Positions 25,622-34,517 of a stretch of 59,871 nucleotides of DNA are shown in pieces; position 1 is the first letter of the stretch; each line of letters begins with the position of its first letter. Source of the stretch: Planctomycetota bacterium (GTDB lineage: Bacteria > Planctomycetota > Planctomycetia > Gemmatales > Gemmataceae). The notes beneath the pieces are model-generated. The model made no database searches. It was given only the letters and a program-made list of their open reading frames with translations, and had not been told where the DNA came from. The stretch spans positions 1 to 59,871 of the forward strand of contig JACPZP010000056.1 in NCBI GenBank assembly GCA_016195405.1, given 5' to 3'. The translations under genes were made by a program, and so were the position numbers.

Positions 25622-26092
25622 ATGATTCGACCTGCAACTCGAAGTGATGTACCCACGATTGCCGCTCTCATCCGCGCCTTGGCCGAATACGAGCGCTTGG
25701 CTCACGCTGTGACATTTGACGAGAGCGATCTGGACGAGCACCTTTTCAGCTCGAAGCGACATGCGGAGGTGCTTTTGGCGGAAGACGCCGGCGAAGTCGT
25801 AGGCTTCGCGCTATTTTTTCACAATTATTCCACGTTTCGCGCAAAGCCTGGTATCTATCTGGAGGACCTCTTCGTCCAGCCCGAGAAGCGTGGCCGCGGA
25901 CACGGCAAGGCGCTTTTGGCCGCCCTGGCGCGGCTGGCCGTCGAGCGCAGCTGCGCGCGGCTCGAATGGGCCGTCCTCAATTGGAACGAGCCGGCCATCG
26001 GCTTCTACCGGTCGCTGGGCGCCCTTCCAATGAACGAGTGGACCGTATATCGTCTGACTGACGACGCACTCACGAACCTGGCTAACGCGTAA
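25622..26092 (+). CDS. GNAT N-acetyltransferase (diamine acetyltransferase-like)
   Basis: A 156-residue protein spanning one GNAT domain. The opening is IRPATRSDVPTIAALIRALAEYE. The conserved YLEDLFVQPEKRGRGHGKALL contains the acetyl-CoA pyrophosphate loop (RGRGHGK). The C-terminal WAVLNWNEPAIGFYRSLGA is typical of the SAT-like (spermidine/spermine or thialysine acetyltransferase) branch. The substrate is inferred only from this resemblance. The gene follows the tail-anchored protein by 7 bases. Confidence 0.88.
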   Translation: MIRPATRSDVPTIAALIRALAEYERLAHAVTFDESDLDEHLFSSKRHAEVLLAEDAGEVVGFALFFHNYSTFRAKPGIYLEDLFVQPEKRGRGHGKALLAALARLAVERSCARLEWAVLNWNEPAIGFYRSLGALPMNEWTVYRLTDDALTNLANA

Positions 26093-26117
26093 TGTTGAGT
26101 CCTGTGCGTTCCTGCTC

Positions 26118-26143
26118 GCGCTCGCCGTTGGCTCGCGTCTAAG
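26118..26143. repeat. Interspersed repeat (GCTCGCCGTTGG family), single copy
   Basis: The same core as 5564-5590 with two substitutions near its end (CGTCTAAG in place of CGGCTAAA). It lies in the short gap before the dihydroorotase-like gene. Confidence 0.55.
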
Positions 26144-26160
26144 CGAACGGCCGAGGGGGT

Positions 26161-27381
26161 GTGACCGTGTCCATTATTGAAGGCCGGCTTGCCGATATTG
26201 ACAGCGTTCGCTTCGGCCAAATTGCCATCGAAAACGGCATCATCGCAGGGGTCGGCGAGCGCCTCGGCAAGCCCGACCACGTCTTCGGCGACGACTGCCT
26301 GATCTTCGCCGGCATGGGCGACATCCACATTCATGCCCGCGAAGACGTCAGCGGCCGCGACCATCATAAGGAGACTTTTGCGACGGCTGCCGCCGCCGCG
26401 ATTCACGGCGGCGTCGTCCACGTCGCCGACATGCCGAACAACCCCGTGGCGCCCATCGACGAAGCGACCTACGCCGCCAAGGAAGCGTTGCTTCTGAGAC
26501 AAACGCTGCCCGTCGTCTTTACTCTCTACGCCGGCGTCGGACCCGGAACAAAGCCGCTGAAACGCGTTGTCCCCTACAAGGCCTACATGGGTCCAAGCGT
26601 TGGCGAGCTGTATTTCTCAAGCCTTGAACATCTCGACCAGACGCTCGCCGCCTACTATGGCCAGAGCGTCAGCTTCCATTGTGAGGATCCGATTCTACTT
26701 GAAAAGCACAAGCACGCCGCCACGCACGAGCTGCGCCGGCCGCCCGAGTGCGAATTGAGCGCGACTCGCTATGCACTGGCGATGATTGAAAAACATCGCC
26801 TAACCGGGAAGCTTTGCCACTATTCCGTCAGCGAAGGCTTGCCGCTTATCCGCGCGGCGAAGGCGAAGGGCCTTCCCGTGACCGCCGAGGTGACGCCCCA
26901 CCATGTGTTTTTCGACACCGCGTCCATCACCGACGCCAATCGCCCTTGGATGCAAATGAATCCACCCCTGCGCAGCGGCGCCGACCGGGCCGCGATGCTC
27001 GAAGCCTTGCGCGATGGCACTGCCGATTACCTCGCCACCGATCATGCCCCGCACACGATTGACGAGAAGCTGAAGGGCGTCTCCGGCCAACCGCATCTCG
27101 ACACCTACGGTCCGTTCGTCACCTGGTTGCTCGTGGATCAGGGCTTCCCCCCGGAGCGCATTGCCGCCATCTGCTCCGCGAATCCCGGCGCGTTCGTCAA
27201 CTCATTTCACAAGGAGAAATACGGCCGGCTGCTTCCCGGTTATGTGGGTTCGCTGTCCATCCTAAATCTGAAGAAGCCGATCAAGATACGCCGCGAAGAT
27301 TTGAAAACAAAGTGCGGCTGGAGTCCGTTCGAGGGGATTACCTTCCCTGGCAGCGTGGCCGCGGTCTTTGTGCCCGCATAA
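26161..27381 (+). CDS. pyrC: Dihydroorotase-like amidohydrolase
   Basis: A 406-residue metal-dependent hydrolase. Metal ligands appear in GDIHIHARED (HxH), the carboxylatable lysine in VPYKAYMGP, histidines in VSFHCEDP and AEVTPHHVFF, and the aspartate in YLATDHAPHT. This is the layout of class I/type III dihydroorotase, which closes carbamoyl-aspartate to dihydroorotate in pyrimidine synthesis. The usual HVHFREPG is altered to HIHAREDVS, so a related cyclic amidase is possible. Start codon is GTG. It stands alone, without pyrB. Confidence 0.75.
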   Translation: MTVSIIEGRLADIDSVRFGQIAIENGIIAGVGERLGKPDHVFGDDCLIFAGMGDIHIHAREDVSGRDHHKETFATAAAAAIHGGVVHVADMPNNPVAPIDEATYAAKEALLLRQTLPVVFTLYAGVGPGTKPLKRVVPYKAYMGPSVGELYFSSLEHLDQTLAAYYGQSVSFHCEDPILLEKHKHAATHELRRPPECELSATRYALAMIEKHRLTGKLCHYSVSEGLPLIRAAKAKGLPVTAEVTPHHVFFDTASITDANRPWMQMNPPLRSGADRAAMLEALRDGTADYLATDHAPHTIDEKLKGVSGQPHLDTYGPFVTWLLVDQGFPPERIAAICSANPGAFVNSFHKEKYGRLLPGYVGSLSILNLKKPIKIRREDLKTKCGWSPFEGITFPGSVAAVFVPA

Positions 27382-27464
27382 AAAGGGGACATTCATGTTT
27401 ATTGTGTCACATAACCCTGTTCTCCACGTCTTTTGTGTCCTCATAAACATGAATGTCCCCTTTT
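27381..27464. repeat. Perfect 22-base inverted repeat with AAAAGGGGACATTC ends
   Basis: The arms 27381-27402 and 27443-27464 are perfect complements with a 40-base loop. The left arm touches the dihydroorotase stop codon, and the right arm ends one base before the AAGGAG of arsM. The element thus fills the whole gap between the two genes and would put a hairpin just ahead of the arsM ribosome-binding site. Confidence 0.8.
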
Positions 27465-27476
27465 AAGGAGTATTCC

Positions 27477-28400
27477 ATGCCTCAGAACATCGAGCAAGCC
27501 GTTCGTTCCAAGTATGGTTCGGTCGCTTCGAGCGGCTTGTCCAGCGAGCAGAAGGGCGTCCATGCCGTCGCGGAGGCGTTCGGTTACACGCCCGAGGAGT
27601 TGGCGTCCATTCCCGCCGAAGCCAACATGGGTCTGTCCTGCGGCAACCCGACGGCGACGGCCCATCTCAGGGCCGGCGAGGTCGTCGTTGACCTCGGCTG
27701 CGGCGGCGGCCTCGACGTTTTCCTGGCGGCGGCGAAAGTTGGTCCTACCGGCAAGGCCATCGGCATCGACATGACGCCGGAAATGCTGGAATTGGCCCGA
27801 TCGAACGCCGCCAAAGGCGCGAACGGCCGGCGCTTCACCAACGTCGAGTTCCACCAAGCGAGAATCGATAAGCTGCCGCTCTCCGATGCTTCGGTCGACT
27901 GCGTGATCAGCAATTGCGTCATCAACCTCGCGCCCGACAAGCCCGCCGTGTTTCGTGAGATCGCCCGCATTCTTAAGCCCGGCGGGCGGCTCGCGGCCAG
28001 CGATATCGCCCTCAAGAAGCCGCTTCCCGCGGAAATCAGCCAAGACATCATGGCCTACGTCGGCTGCATCGCCGGCGCCATCGCCATCGAGGACTACCGC
28101 AATCAACTAATCGAGGCCGGCTTCTCCGCCGTCCAAGTGATCGACTCGGGCGCCGATCTCAATTCCTACGCCAAGATCGAGAACCAAAGCGGTTGCTGCT
28201 CGCCGCCGTCTTCCGAGTTGCCGTCCTCCGGATTGCCGATAGCCCCGACAAGCTGCTGCTCGAGCCAAGGCGTCGATGACGACCTTCACGGCCGCTTGGC
28301 CGACTTATTAAAACGCTATGACGTCAATGCATACGCAGCGAGCGTGAAGGTGTATGCGCTCAAGCTCGCCGCGCCCCAGCGGAACGAAAAGTCGCGCTGA
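27477..28400 (+). CDS. arsM: Arsenite S-adenosylmethionine methyltransferase
   Basis: About 307 residues from ATG 27477, placed by AAGGAG at 27465. The SAM site is [16 protein letters not shown] near residue 74. The arsenic-binding cysteines expected for the family are present in [21 protein letters not shown] and YVGCIAGA. The C-terminus carries two CC pairs (SGCCS, TSCCS) in a Ser/Pro-rich stretch before a final ~45-residue domain. It converts As(III) to methylated arsenicals in the cytoplasm. No arsR, arsB or acr3 is adjacent, so regulation is unknown. Confidence 0.9.
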   Translation: MPQNIEQAVRSKYGSVASSGLSSEQKGVHAVAEAFGYTPEELASIPAEANMGLSCGNPTATAHLRAGEVVVDLGCGGGLDVFLAAAKVGPTGKAIGIDMTPEMLELARSNAAKGANGRRFTNVEFHQARIDKLPLSDASVDCVISNCVINLAPDKPAVFREIARILKPGGRLAASDIALKKPLPAEISQDIMAYVGCIAGAIAIEDYRNQLIEAGFSAVQVIDSGADLNSYAKIENQSGCCSPPSSELPSSGLPIAPTSCCSSQGVDDDLHGRLADLLKRYDVNAYAASVKVYALKLAAPQRNEKSR

Positions 28401-28561
28401 CTTGTGCTTGCGTCGCGGGCGCTTCGTCCTTATAATCCCCGGTTGACTCGCGCAACAGGGTCTCCATTACAGCCGTTACAAGACGCTGTAACACTGCGTC
28501 AGCGAACGTACAAACCAAGGGGCGTGCTCGAACTCTCTCCGCGAGCGTTACCGAGGCTCGC

Positions 28562-31378
28562 ATGCCTAGAAGCCATTCCAGCCCTTCCCAAAAGGTCTCC
28601 CGGCGCGCCGGCCAGGGGGCGGAAGAAACCCTCGCCCGTTTCCAAACGCTCATCCAGCATTCCCCTGCCGGCATCGCCTTTGTCGACGCCAAATTCCGCT
28701 ATCGTCACGTCAACCAAATGCTCGCGGAGATTAACGGCTACCCGCCCGAATACCACATCGGTAGGACAGTGGAGGAAATCGTCCCGCACCTGTGGCAGAC
28801 CATCGGGCCACTGTACCGCCGGGTGCGGGAAACCGGGGCGGCCCTCACCAACGTTGAAGTATCCGGTGAAGTCCCTTCCAGCCCCGGCGAAAAGCGCCAC
28901 TGGCTCGTCAGCTACTACCCGGTCCGCGACTCCGGCAAGACGGTTTTCGACATCGGCGTCATGGTCGTCGACATCACCGAACGCAAACGTGCTGAGGAAG
29001 CGCTCAAAAGCCGCCTGCGCCAGCAACGAGCCGTCGCCGATCTCGGTTTGTTCGCGCTGCGGACCACCGAATTCGAGAAACTATTGCATCGGGCCGTGGA
29101 GACGGTTAGCCAAGCCCTCGACCATGAGTTCTGCAAGGTTTTGGAGCTACGGCCCGATGGCCAAGCCCTACTTCTACGGGCCGGCGTCGGCTGGAACGAC
29201 GGGCTTGTCGGAACTGCCGTCGTCCCGGCTGAGCTGGACTCCCAAGCGGGCTTCACGCTGCTCACCGACCAGCCCGTCATCGTGGCCGATCTCTCAACGG
29301 AAAGCAGGTTCACCGGCCCCGCTCTCTTGCGCGACCACGGCGTCGTCTGCGGGATGAGCGTGGTCATCTCCGGGAGCGTGCGGCCCTTCGGCGTCTTGGG
29401 CGCCCACACACGCCGGCGCCGGGATTACAGCAAGGACGACGTGTTTTTCCTGCAAAGCGTAGCCAACATCCTTGCGGAATTCATCGAGCGTCGCCGGATG
29501 GACTCCCGCTATCGCCTCCTCGTGCAAAGCGTTCAGGATTATTCGATATTCATGCTCGATCCCGCCGGCATCATCACGACCTGGAACAGCGGCGCGGAGC
29601 TCATTACTGGCTATCGTGCGGAGGAGATCATTGGTCGATCGGTCGCAACGCTTTACCCCGCGAACGATGCCGCCGCCGGCAGTCCGCTTCGGGACCTGCA
29701 GCAAGCCGCCGAGCAAGGCCGAATGGAACACGAGGGCTGGCGAATTCGAAAGGATGGCACCCGGTTTCTGGCCCGGCTTACCACCTTCGCGCTAAGGGAC
29801 GATGCGGACCAGCTGCTCGGGTTTTCGCGGATCGTCCGGGACATTACCTCCCAAAGGAGGGAGGAGGAATCCCTGCGCTCGTCCGTCGATCACTCCGTGG
29901 ATGCAATCATCACCATCGACGAACATGGGATCATCCAGGCGTGCGGGCGAGCCGCGCAAAAGATATTCGGCTACGCCCCAGCCGAGTTGATCGGCCGGCC
30001 CGTTAACGTCCTGATGCCTGAACCGTGGCGGAGCGAGCACGCCGTCTACCTGGCAAACTACTTCCGCACCGGCATCGCCAAGATCATCGGCAACGTAAGA
30101 GAAGTGACCGGACTGCGCAGGGACGGCTCCACCGTTCCCCTAGAGGCAGTCATCACCGAGTTCTCCCTCGCCGGCGGCCGATTTTTCACCGGCATCCTTC
30201 GGGATGTCACAGAACGCAAGAAACTGCAAGAGCAACTGTGGCAATCGCAGAAGATGGAGGCCATCGGTCAGCTGGCGGGCGGTGTGGCCCATGACTTCAA
30301 CAATTTGTTGACGGTCATTGCCTGTTACTCCGAAATGGTCCTGGTCTCCCTGCCGGCGAATGATCCCCACAGGGCGCTGATCGCGGAAGTCGTCAAAGCG
30401 GGCAATCGCGCCTCCTCGCTAACCAGCCAGCTCTTGGCCTTTAGCCGCAAGCAAATCCTGGCGCCGAAGGTGCTGAATCTGAATGACGTTGTCGCGAACA
30501 GCGAAAAAATGCTTCGGCGCATGATTGGGGAACATGTGTCGCTGGTCACGGATTGCGACCCAGCCCTGAAGCCCGTGAGGGTGGATCGCAGCCAGATTGA
30601 GCTGGTCATCATGAACCTCGCCGTCAATGCCCGCGACGCCATGCAACAGGGAGGCACGCTCACCCTCAAAACGTGCAATTGCAGGCTCGACAACGAACAA
30701 TGCCAACAGCATCTTGGCTGCAAGCCGGGCGACTACGTCGTCCTCACGGTGACCGACACGGGTTGCGGCATCGCGCCCGAAACGAAAGTCCACATCTTTG
30801 AGCCTTTCTTCACAACCAAGGAAGTGGGCAAGGGAACCGGCTTGGGGTTGGCCACGGTCTACGGCATCGTCAAGCAAAGCGAAGGCTTCCTCGCCGTGGA
30901 CAGCAGCGTAGGCTTGGGCACCACCTTCACGGTGTTCTTGCCCGCCGTTTTGGAAGTATCTCCCACTTTGCATTTGGACCACGAGGATCAAGCGGTCCGC
31001 CGCGGCAGCGAAACGGTCTTGATCGTGGAAGATGAAGACGTCGTGCGAAAGCTCGCACGCCACATCCTCGAGTTGCACGGCTACCAAGTGTTGGAGGCGA
31101 CCAACGGGCCCGAAGCGCTCAACATCGTGGAAACCAGCGTCGGCCCCATCGACCTCATGATCACCGACGTGGTGATGCCGGGAATGAGCGGACAACAATT
31201 GGCCGAGATCGTCCTTCCACGGCGCCCCAAGCTCAAGGTGCTATACATGAGCGGATACCTCGATGTCGCCATTGTGCGCGGCGGAGGCGGCGACGCTACG
31301 GATATCTTCCTCCAAAAACCCTTCTCGACGCCGTCTCTGACAAGAAAAGTGCGGGACGTTCTGGACTGCCCGCTTTGA
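28562..31378 (+). CDS. Soluble hybrid histidine kinase (PAS-GAF-PAS-PAS-HisKA-HATPase-REC)
   Basis: A 938-residue protein without membrane helices. PAS 1 spans about 22-145, ending in VVDITERKRAEE. A GAF domain spans about 155-305 (FCKVLELRPDGQALLLRAGVGW). PAS 2 is at about 312-435, PAS 3 at about 436-560. The phosphoacceptor is in GGVAHDFNNLLTVI. The ATPase has NLAVNARDAM (N-box), DTGCGI and GTGLGLATV. The C-terminal receiver at about 820-938 has DLMITDVVMPG with its phosphoacceptor Asp. HDFNN-type kinases with a C-terminal receiver often phosphorylate their own receiver. No separate response regulator is encoded next to it. Confidence 0.92.
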   Translation: MPRSHSSPSQKVSRRAGQGAEETLARFQTLIQHSPAGIAFVDAKFRYRHVNQMLAEINGYPPEYHIGRTVEEIVPHLWQTIGPLYRRVRETGAALTNVEVSGEVPSSPGEKRHWLVSYYPVRDSGKTVFDIGVMVVDITERKRAEEALKSRLRQQRAVADLGLFALRTTEFEKLLHRAVETVSQALDHEFCKVLELRPDGQALLLRAGVGWNDGLVGTAVVPAELDSQAGFTLLTDQPVIVADLSTESRFTGPALLRDHGVVCGMSVVISGSVRPFGVLGAHTRRRRDYSKDDVFFLQSVANILAEFIERRRMDSRYRLLVQSVQDYSIFMLDPAGIITTWNSGAELITGYRAEEIIGRSVATLYPANDAAAGSPLRDLQQAAEQGRMEHEGWRIRKDGTRFLARLTTFALRDDADQLLGFSRIVRDITSQRREEESLRSSVDHSVDAIITIDEHGIIQACGRAAQKIFGYAPAELIGRPVNVLMPEPWRSEHAVYLANYFRTGIAKIIGNVREVTGLRRDGSTVPLEAVITEFSLAGGRFFTGILRDVTERKKLQEQLWQSQKMEAIGQLAGGVAHDFNNLLTVIACYSEMVLVSLPANDPHRALIAEVVKAGNRASSLTSQLLAFSRKQILAPKVLNLNDVVANSEKMLRRMIGEHVSLVTDCDPALKPVRVDRSQIELVIMNLAVNARDAMQQGGTLTLKTCNCRLDNEQCQQHLGCKPGDYVVLTVTDTGCGIAPETKVHIFEPFFTTKEVGKGTGLGLATVYGIVKQSEGFLAVDSSVGLGTTFTVFLPAVLEVSPTLHLDHEDQAVRRGSETVLIVEDEDVVRKLARHILELHGYQVLEATNGPEALNIVETSVGPIDLMITDVVMPGMSGQQLAEIVLPRRPKLKVLYMSGYLDVAIVRGGGGDATDIFLQKPFSTPSLTRKVRDVLDCPL

Positions 31379-31380
31379 CG

Positions 31381-31465
31381 TGGCGAGCCGGGAGCGTAAG
31401 CGCCCGGAGGGAACCAGGCGGACCGAGTCGCGCCCGTTCCGGTCGCTTACGCTCCCGGCTCGCCA
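31381..31465. repeat. Perfect 22-base inverted repeat (GAGCCGGGAGCGTAAGCG type)
   Basis: The arms 31381-31402 and 31444-31465 are perfect complements with a 41-base loop. The element starts two bases after the histidine kinase stop and ends at the point where a truncated GyrI-like coding sequence begins. Confidence 0.8.
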
Positions 31466-31469
31466 GGTC

Positions 31470-31652
31470 ACGAGAAAAAAGTCACATAGGTACGAAGGCC
31501 TCGGCGCGGCATGGAGTGAGTTCATGGCATGGGCCAAGGCCAACGGTCACAAACTCGCCCCGGATATGTGGGAAGTCTGCCTCGCCGGCCCCGAAGCAAG
31601 TCCCGACCCGGCCAACTACCGCACGGAACTTAATCGGCCCTTGCTCGACTGA
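31470..31652 (+). pseudogene. 3' remnant of a GyrI-like/MerR effector-binding domain gene
   Basis: The frame reads YEGLGAAWSEFMAWAKANGH, then a segment ending MWEVCLAGPEASPDPANY, then RTELNRPLLD and stop. This matches the last ~55 residues of GyrI-like/AraC-effector-binding domains, where GPYEGL, WEvYLxdP and RTEl-PL are typical. The domain should begin ~100 residues earlier, but the sequence in front is the hairpin repeat at 31381-31465 and then the histidine kinase gene. No good start codon with a ribosome-binding site exists. I read it as a gene fragment left after insertion or deletion. Confidence 0.65.
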
Positions 31653-31675
31653 CTAGGGCGGCGTATTCAAAAGTC

Positions 31676-32059
31676 ATGTCGATCGCGCAATGTACGAAAT
31701 CCGAGGCCGCCAAGCGGCGTGCGGCCATCTTCGACCTTGTCAAGGAACTCCCCGAAGGCGCGGCGCGAGCGCACGGCCGCCACCTGAGCCTCGAAGTCCG
31801 CGGCAAGCGATTCGGCTGGTATCTCGAAGATCATCACGGCGACGGACGCATGGCCCTTAATTGCAAAGCGCGGCGCGGCGTCAGTCAGACTCTTGCCAAC
31901 GCAAATCCTGAAAGATTCCATATTCCGAAGTACGTCGGCCATCACGGTTGGGTGGGTCTATGGCTCGACCTGCCGGAGATTGACTGGGCCGAAGTCGCGG
32001 GCGTTCTAGCGGATGCTTATCGCACGACTGCCCCGAAGTCGCTGCTGGCGTTGATTTGA
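31676..32059 (+). CDS. MmcQ/YjbR-family protein
   Basis: A 127-residue protein of the YjbR double-wing fold. Matching features are RHLSLEVRGKRFGWYLEDH, the alternation leading to ERFHIPKYVGHHGWVGLWLD and the closing WAEVAGVLADAYRTTAPKSLLA. The family is often called DNA-binding on structural grounds; its role is not established. ATG 31676 is the first in frame. Confidence 0.85.
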   Translation: MSIAQCTKSEAAKRRAAIFDLVKELPEGAARAHGRHLSLEVRGKRFGWYLEDHHGDGRMALNCKARRGVSQTLANANPERFHIPKYVGHHGWVGLWLDLPEIDWAEVAGVLADAYRTTAPKSLLALI

Positions 32060-32149
32060 TAGGCGGCACGGCATCCACATGAGAGGCAACAAGCACTGCA
32101 CGACGAGACCATAAATGCAGCCAGGGAAGAAAGAGTACAGCTCACTTCG

Positions 32150-33388
32150 TCATGGGAGCGCCTTCATGCCCTTCGCAGCTTTCAAGGTCTGTTTTAGCTT
32201 TTCCGCCTCTGGTTGAGCGCACGCGCGTATTGTCGGATCGGCATCATTCGCAATGGCGAGCAATCTGCTCTGCGCCAGCTTATCGACGACGGCGATTTTT
32301 CCTAGAGCCGCAAGGGCGCTTTCTGACACGAACTCATCCCTAGATCGCGCCGTCAAAACCAGGTCATCCACTGCTTCACGCGCCGCTACCATTCCAAGGA
32401 ACTCGCAACAACTGCGGCGTAGATCCGGCGACCGACCTGAACGTAGGAGTGCCATGAAATCTGGGATCGCGCGCTTCAGTTGATCTTTCTCGAAATTCCA
32501 CAAAGCTTGAATAACCCAACGCTGTATTTCGTAGGGCGTTTCTTCCGCATTTAGCATTTCGATGAGCGCGGGAATAGCGACTTCTTCATTCGAGTGAATT
32601 TGCCCGAGCGACTGTAGTACCCGAGTCTTCAGCTCTTGAAATTCGGAATTTAGTGCCTCCACCAGCGTAGGCACCGCACTTTTGGCGACTGGGCCGAGCT
32701 GGCCCAGAGATTGGATCGCCTGCAATTTCATGTTATATGTTTCGAGTGGGTCTTCCACCAACTCGACCAGACGTTTGACAGCCGGCTCGGGGTCATCCGC
32801 CTCGATGGAAAGAGCTTGAATCGCAAAAACGCGACTGCTGTCATCCCAGGGGTGCCTTGTCATGGCGATTATCTTTTCCCCCGGCATTTCTCCCTTCTTG
32901 GCTACTCTCCAAAGCACATAGGCGACGGAACTTGGTTCAATGTTGGGATTGTCCAGCATCTTGACGATTTCGACCAGGGGTTGCCGATTCTCGGGCCGGA
33001 TAAATAGCAATGCTCTCGCAGCCTCGAGCCGGACTCTGAGGCTTTCGTCGGTCTCAAATGTCTCTGTCACCTTGGAGACTGCGGGCATAGCTACCCGTTC
33101 CAGAGTTGCCAGATGAAACGCCGCCTGATAGCGGCAACTCTCGTACTTGCTGTTGAGATGACGCGCAAGCGGCATGACGATTTCACGCTTTTCGATTTGC
33201 TCGCTGAGCAAGTGAATCTCTTCAAGCTCTCCCGACTCCGTCTCCAGTCGGGGTCCAAACAAATGAAGAGTCAGAAAGGCCAAAATGAAAGTCACCCCCA
33301 CGACTAAGCCATAGACCATCGCTGCCAGCTTTCGAGTTCTTACTTTTTCGGGAATGAGGATTCGGAGTAGTTTCAGCAAGCCATTCAT
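32150..33388 (-). CDS. Membrane-anchored HEAT-repeat protein
   Basis: A 412-residue protein with an N-terminal helix at about 23-45 (MVYGLVVGVTFILAFLTLHLF), then ~360 residues of HEAT/PBS-lyase-like repeats. Examples are AVPTLVEALNSE, AIPALIEMLNAEE and AIPDFMALLRSG, each ~30-38 residues. The repeats make a curved helical scaffold for protein-protein contact. With one N-terminal anchor the repeats are likely periplasmic. No partner is identified. GC content is visibly lower than in flanking genes. Confidence 0.85.
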   Translation of the reverse strand: MNGLLKLLRILIPEKVRTRKLAAMVYGLVVGVTFILAFLTLHLFGPRLETESGELEEIHLLSEQIEKREIVMPLARHLNSKYESCRYQAAFHLATLERVAMPAVSKVTETFETDESLRVRLEAARALLFIRPENRQPLVEIVKMLDNPNIEPSSVAYVLWRVAKKGEMPGEKIIAMTRHPWDDSSRVFAIQALSIEADDPEPAVKRLVELVEDPLETYNMKLQAIQSLGQLGPVAKSAVPTLVEALNSEFQELKTRVLQSLGQIHSNEEVAIPALIEMLNAEETPYEIQRWVIQALWNFEKDQLKRAIPDFMALLRSGRSPDLRRSCCEFLGMVAAREAVDDLVLTARSRDEFVSESALAALGKIAVVDKLAQSRLLAIANDADPTIRACAQPEAEKLKQTLKAAKGMKALP

Positions 33389-33427
33389 GATCGCACCGCG
33401 GTTATGTTCCCTAGGAGGTCGTTCAGT

Positions 33428-33649
33428 TCATGGCATTTCCGCCGGCGGTGGGTAGTCGAGCTCGGGGTCCAACGCGAAGCGCTCAGCTAGCTGCGCGCTT
33501 CCCTTCCAGCCGAGGATGCCCGCCGTTTCTTGGACCCAACTTGATTTCGGCGTCACGAGAACCGATACCCTTTCGTGCTCCGGCAGCGGCAATGGATCAA
33601 TTAGTTTGAGCACGCCGTTTTCGTAGATGGCTTCAACGATGATGGGCAT
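33428..33649 (-). CDS. DUF104-type antitoxin-like protein, orphan
   Basis: A 73-residue protein from ATG 33649, placed by AAGGAGG just upstream. The family signature PIIVEAIYENGVLKLIDPLPL is followed by ERVSVLVTP. DUF104 (AF2212-like) proteins are mostly predicted antitoxins paired with a PIN-domain toxin. Here no PIN gene is on either side (a HEAT protein and a GNAT gene), so it is an orphan or its partner was lost. Confidence 0.8.
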   Translation of the reverse strand: MPIIVEAIYENGVLKLIDPLPLPEHERVSVLVTPKSSWVQETAGILGWKGSAQLAERFALDPELDYPPPAEMP

Positions 33650-33772
33650 GGTGCCTCCTTCAACGAACCTCGTGTACTTGACTGATTCTACCACGCCGCA
33701 TTCGTTGCAGCCAAGACGACGCTGAAATCCGTTGGTGGATCATTTTCACTGCTGTAATAAAACGACGTCACG

Positions 33773-34396
33773 ATGCACCAAACATTCGACATACGACCGG
33801 CGACGAACGCCGATGGCGAAGCGGTCCGGCAGCTTGTATTCGCGGTCCTGCGGGAGCACGGATTGACGCCGGACGCGGCGGGGGTCGATGCCGACCTTTA
33901 CGACATCGAATCTTCCTACCTACGCGCCGGCGGGGCGTTCGATCTCTTGGTCGATATGACAGGCGCAATCGCCGGCACCGTTGGCTTGATCCCCACTGGT
34001 GAAGGCCGATGTGAGCTGCGGAAGATGTATCTCGACCAGGCGCATCGCGGTCGCGGACTGGGCAAGCGGCTTTTGCGGCATGCCCTCGGCCGAGCGATGC
34101 AGCTTGGCTTCCGGCGCGTGGAGCTTGAGACAATCGGCGTGTTTCAGGCGGCGATCGGCCTTTACGAGTCGGTCGGTTTTCGCCCTTTCGTACCCGACCA
34201 TGTGTCCTCCGGCCCGGAGCATGCGGATCGATTCTATTTGCAAGAAGGCGGATTGATTCAGCGGTTGGCCACATTGATTCAGCGAAGTGCCCGATTCATT
34301 CAACAACGTGCCGGATTGATTCAGCGAAAGGCAGAATTCGTTCAGCGCGATGCCATATTGATTCAGCGAAAGCCGTATTCAGTCAGGAATGTGTGA
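33773..34396 (+). CDS. GNAT acetyltransferase with C-terminal heptad-repeat tail
   Basis: A 207-residue protein. Residues 1-155 are a GNAT domain (FDIRPATNADGEAVRQLV, acetyl-CoA loop HRGRGLGKRLLRHALG, YESVGFRPF). From about residue 160 the protein consists of seven-residue units of the pattern L-I-Q-R-x-A-x, about six copies, encoded by 21-base DNA repeats at 34253-34378. The core domain would normally end at about residue 160, so the tail appears to be a repeat-driven extension. It could form an amphipathic helix or oligomerise. The substrate is unknown. Confidence 0.8.
   Translation: MHQTFDIRPATNADGEAVRQLVFAVLREHGLTPDAAGVDADLYDIESSYLRAGGAFDLLVDMTGAIAGTVGLIPTGEGRCELRKMYLDQAHRGRGLGKRLLRHALGRAMQLGFRRVELETIGVFQAAIGLYESVGFRPFVPDHVSSGPEHADRFYLQEGGLIQRLATLIQRSARFIQQRAGLIQRKAEFVQRDAILIQRKPYSVRNV
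34253..34378 (+). repeat. Six tandem 21-base repeats inside the GNAT gene
   Basis: Units begin TTGATTCAGCG or a one- to three-base variant at 34253, 34274, 34295, 34316, 34337 and 34358. An isolated further copy (TTGATTCAGCGG) lies at 34462-34473, outside the gene. The period is a multiple of three, so the reading frame is preserved. Confidence 0.85.
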
Positions 34397-34517
34397 GTGT
34401 CAGCGTCTCGTCGAAACCATTTTGCTAACAGGAATGGCCGAAAGGGGTTACGTGGCGAAAATTGATTCAGCGGCCTCTGAAGCAATCTCTAAAGTGCTTA
34501 CGAAAGGTGGATAGGCG

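Noticed and set aside
28404..29357. A 317-codon open frame overlapping the start of the histidine kinase
   Set aside because: Ser/Arg/Pro-rich composition typical of an alternate frame; the PAS/GAF frame is clearly the coding one.
34434..34514. A 26-codon open frame before the VOC gene
   Set aside because: No ribosome-binding site, and it lies over a stray 21-base repeat copy.
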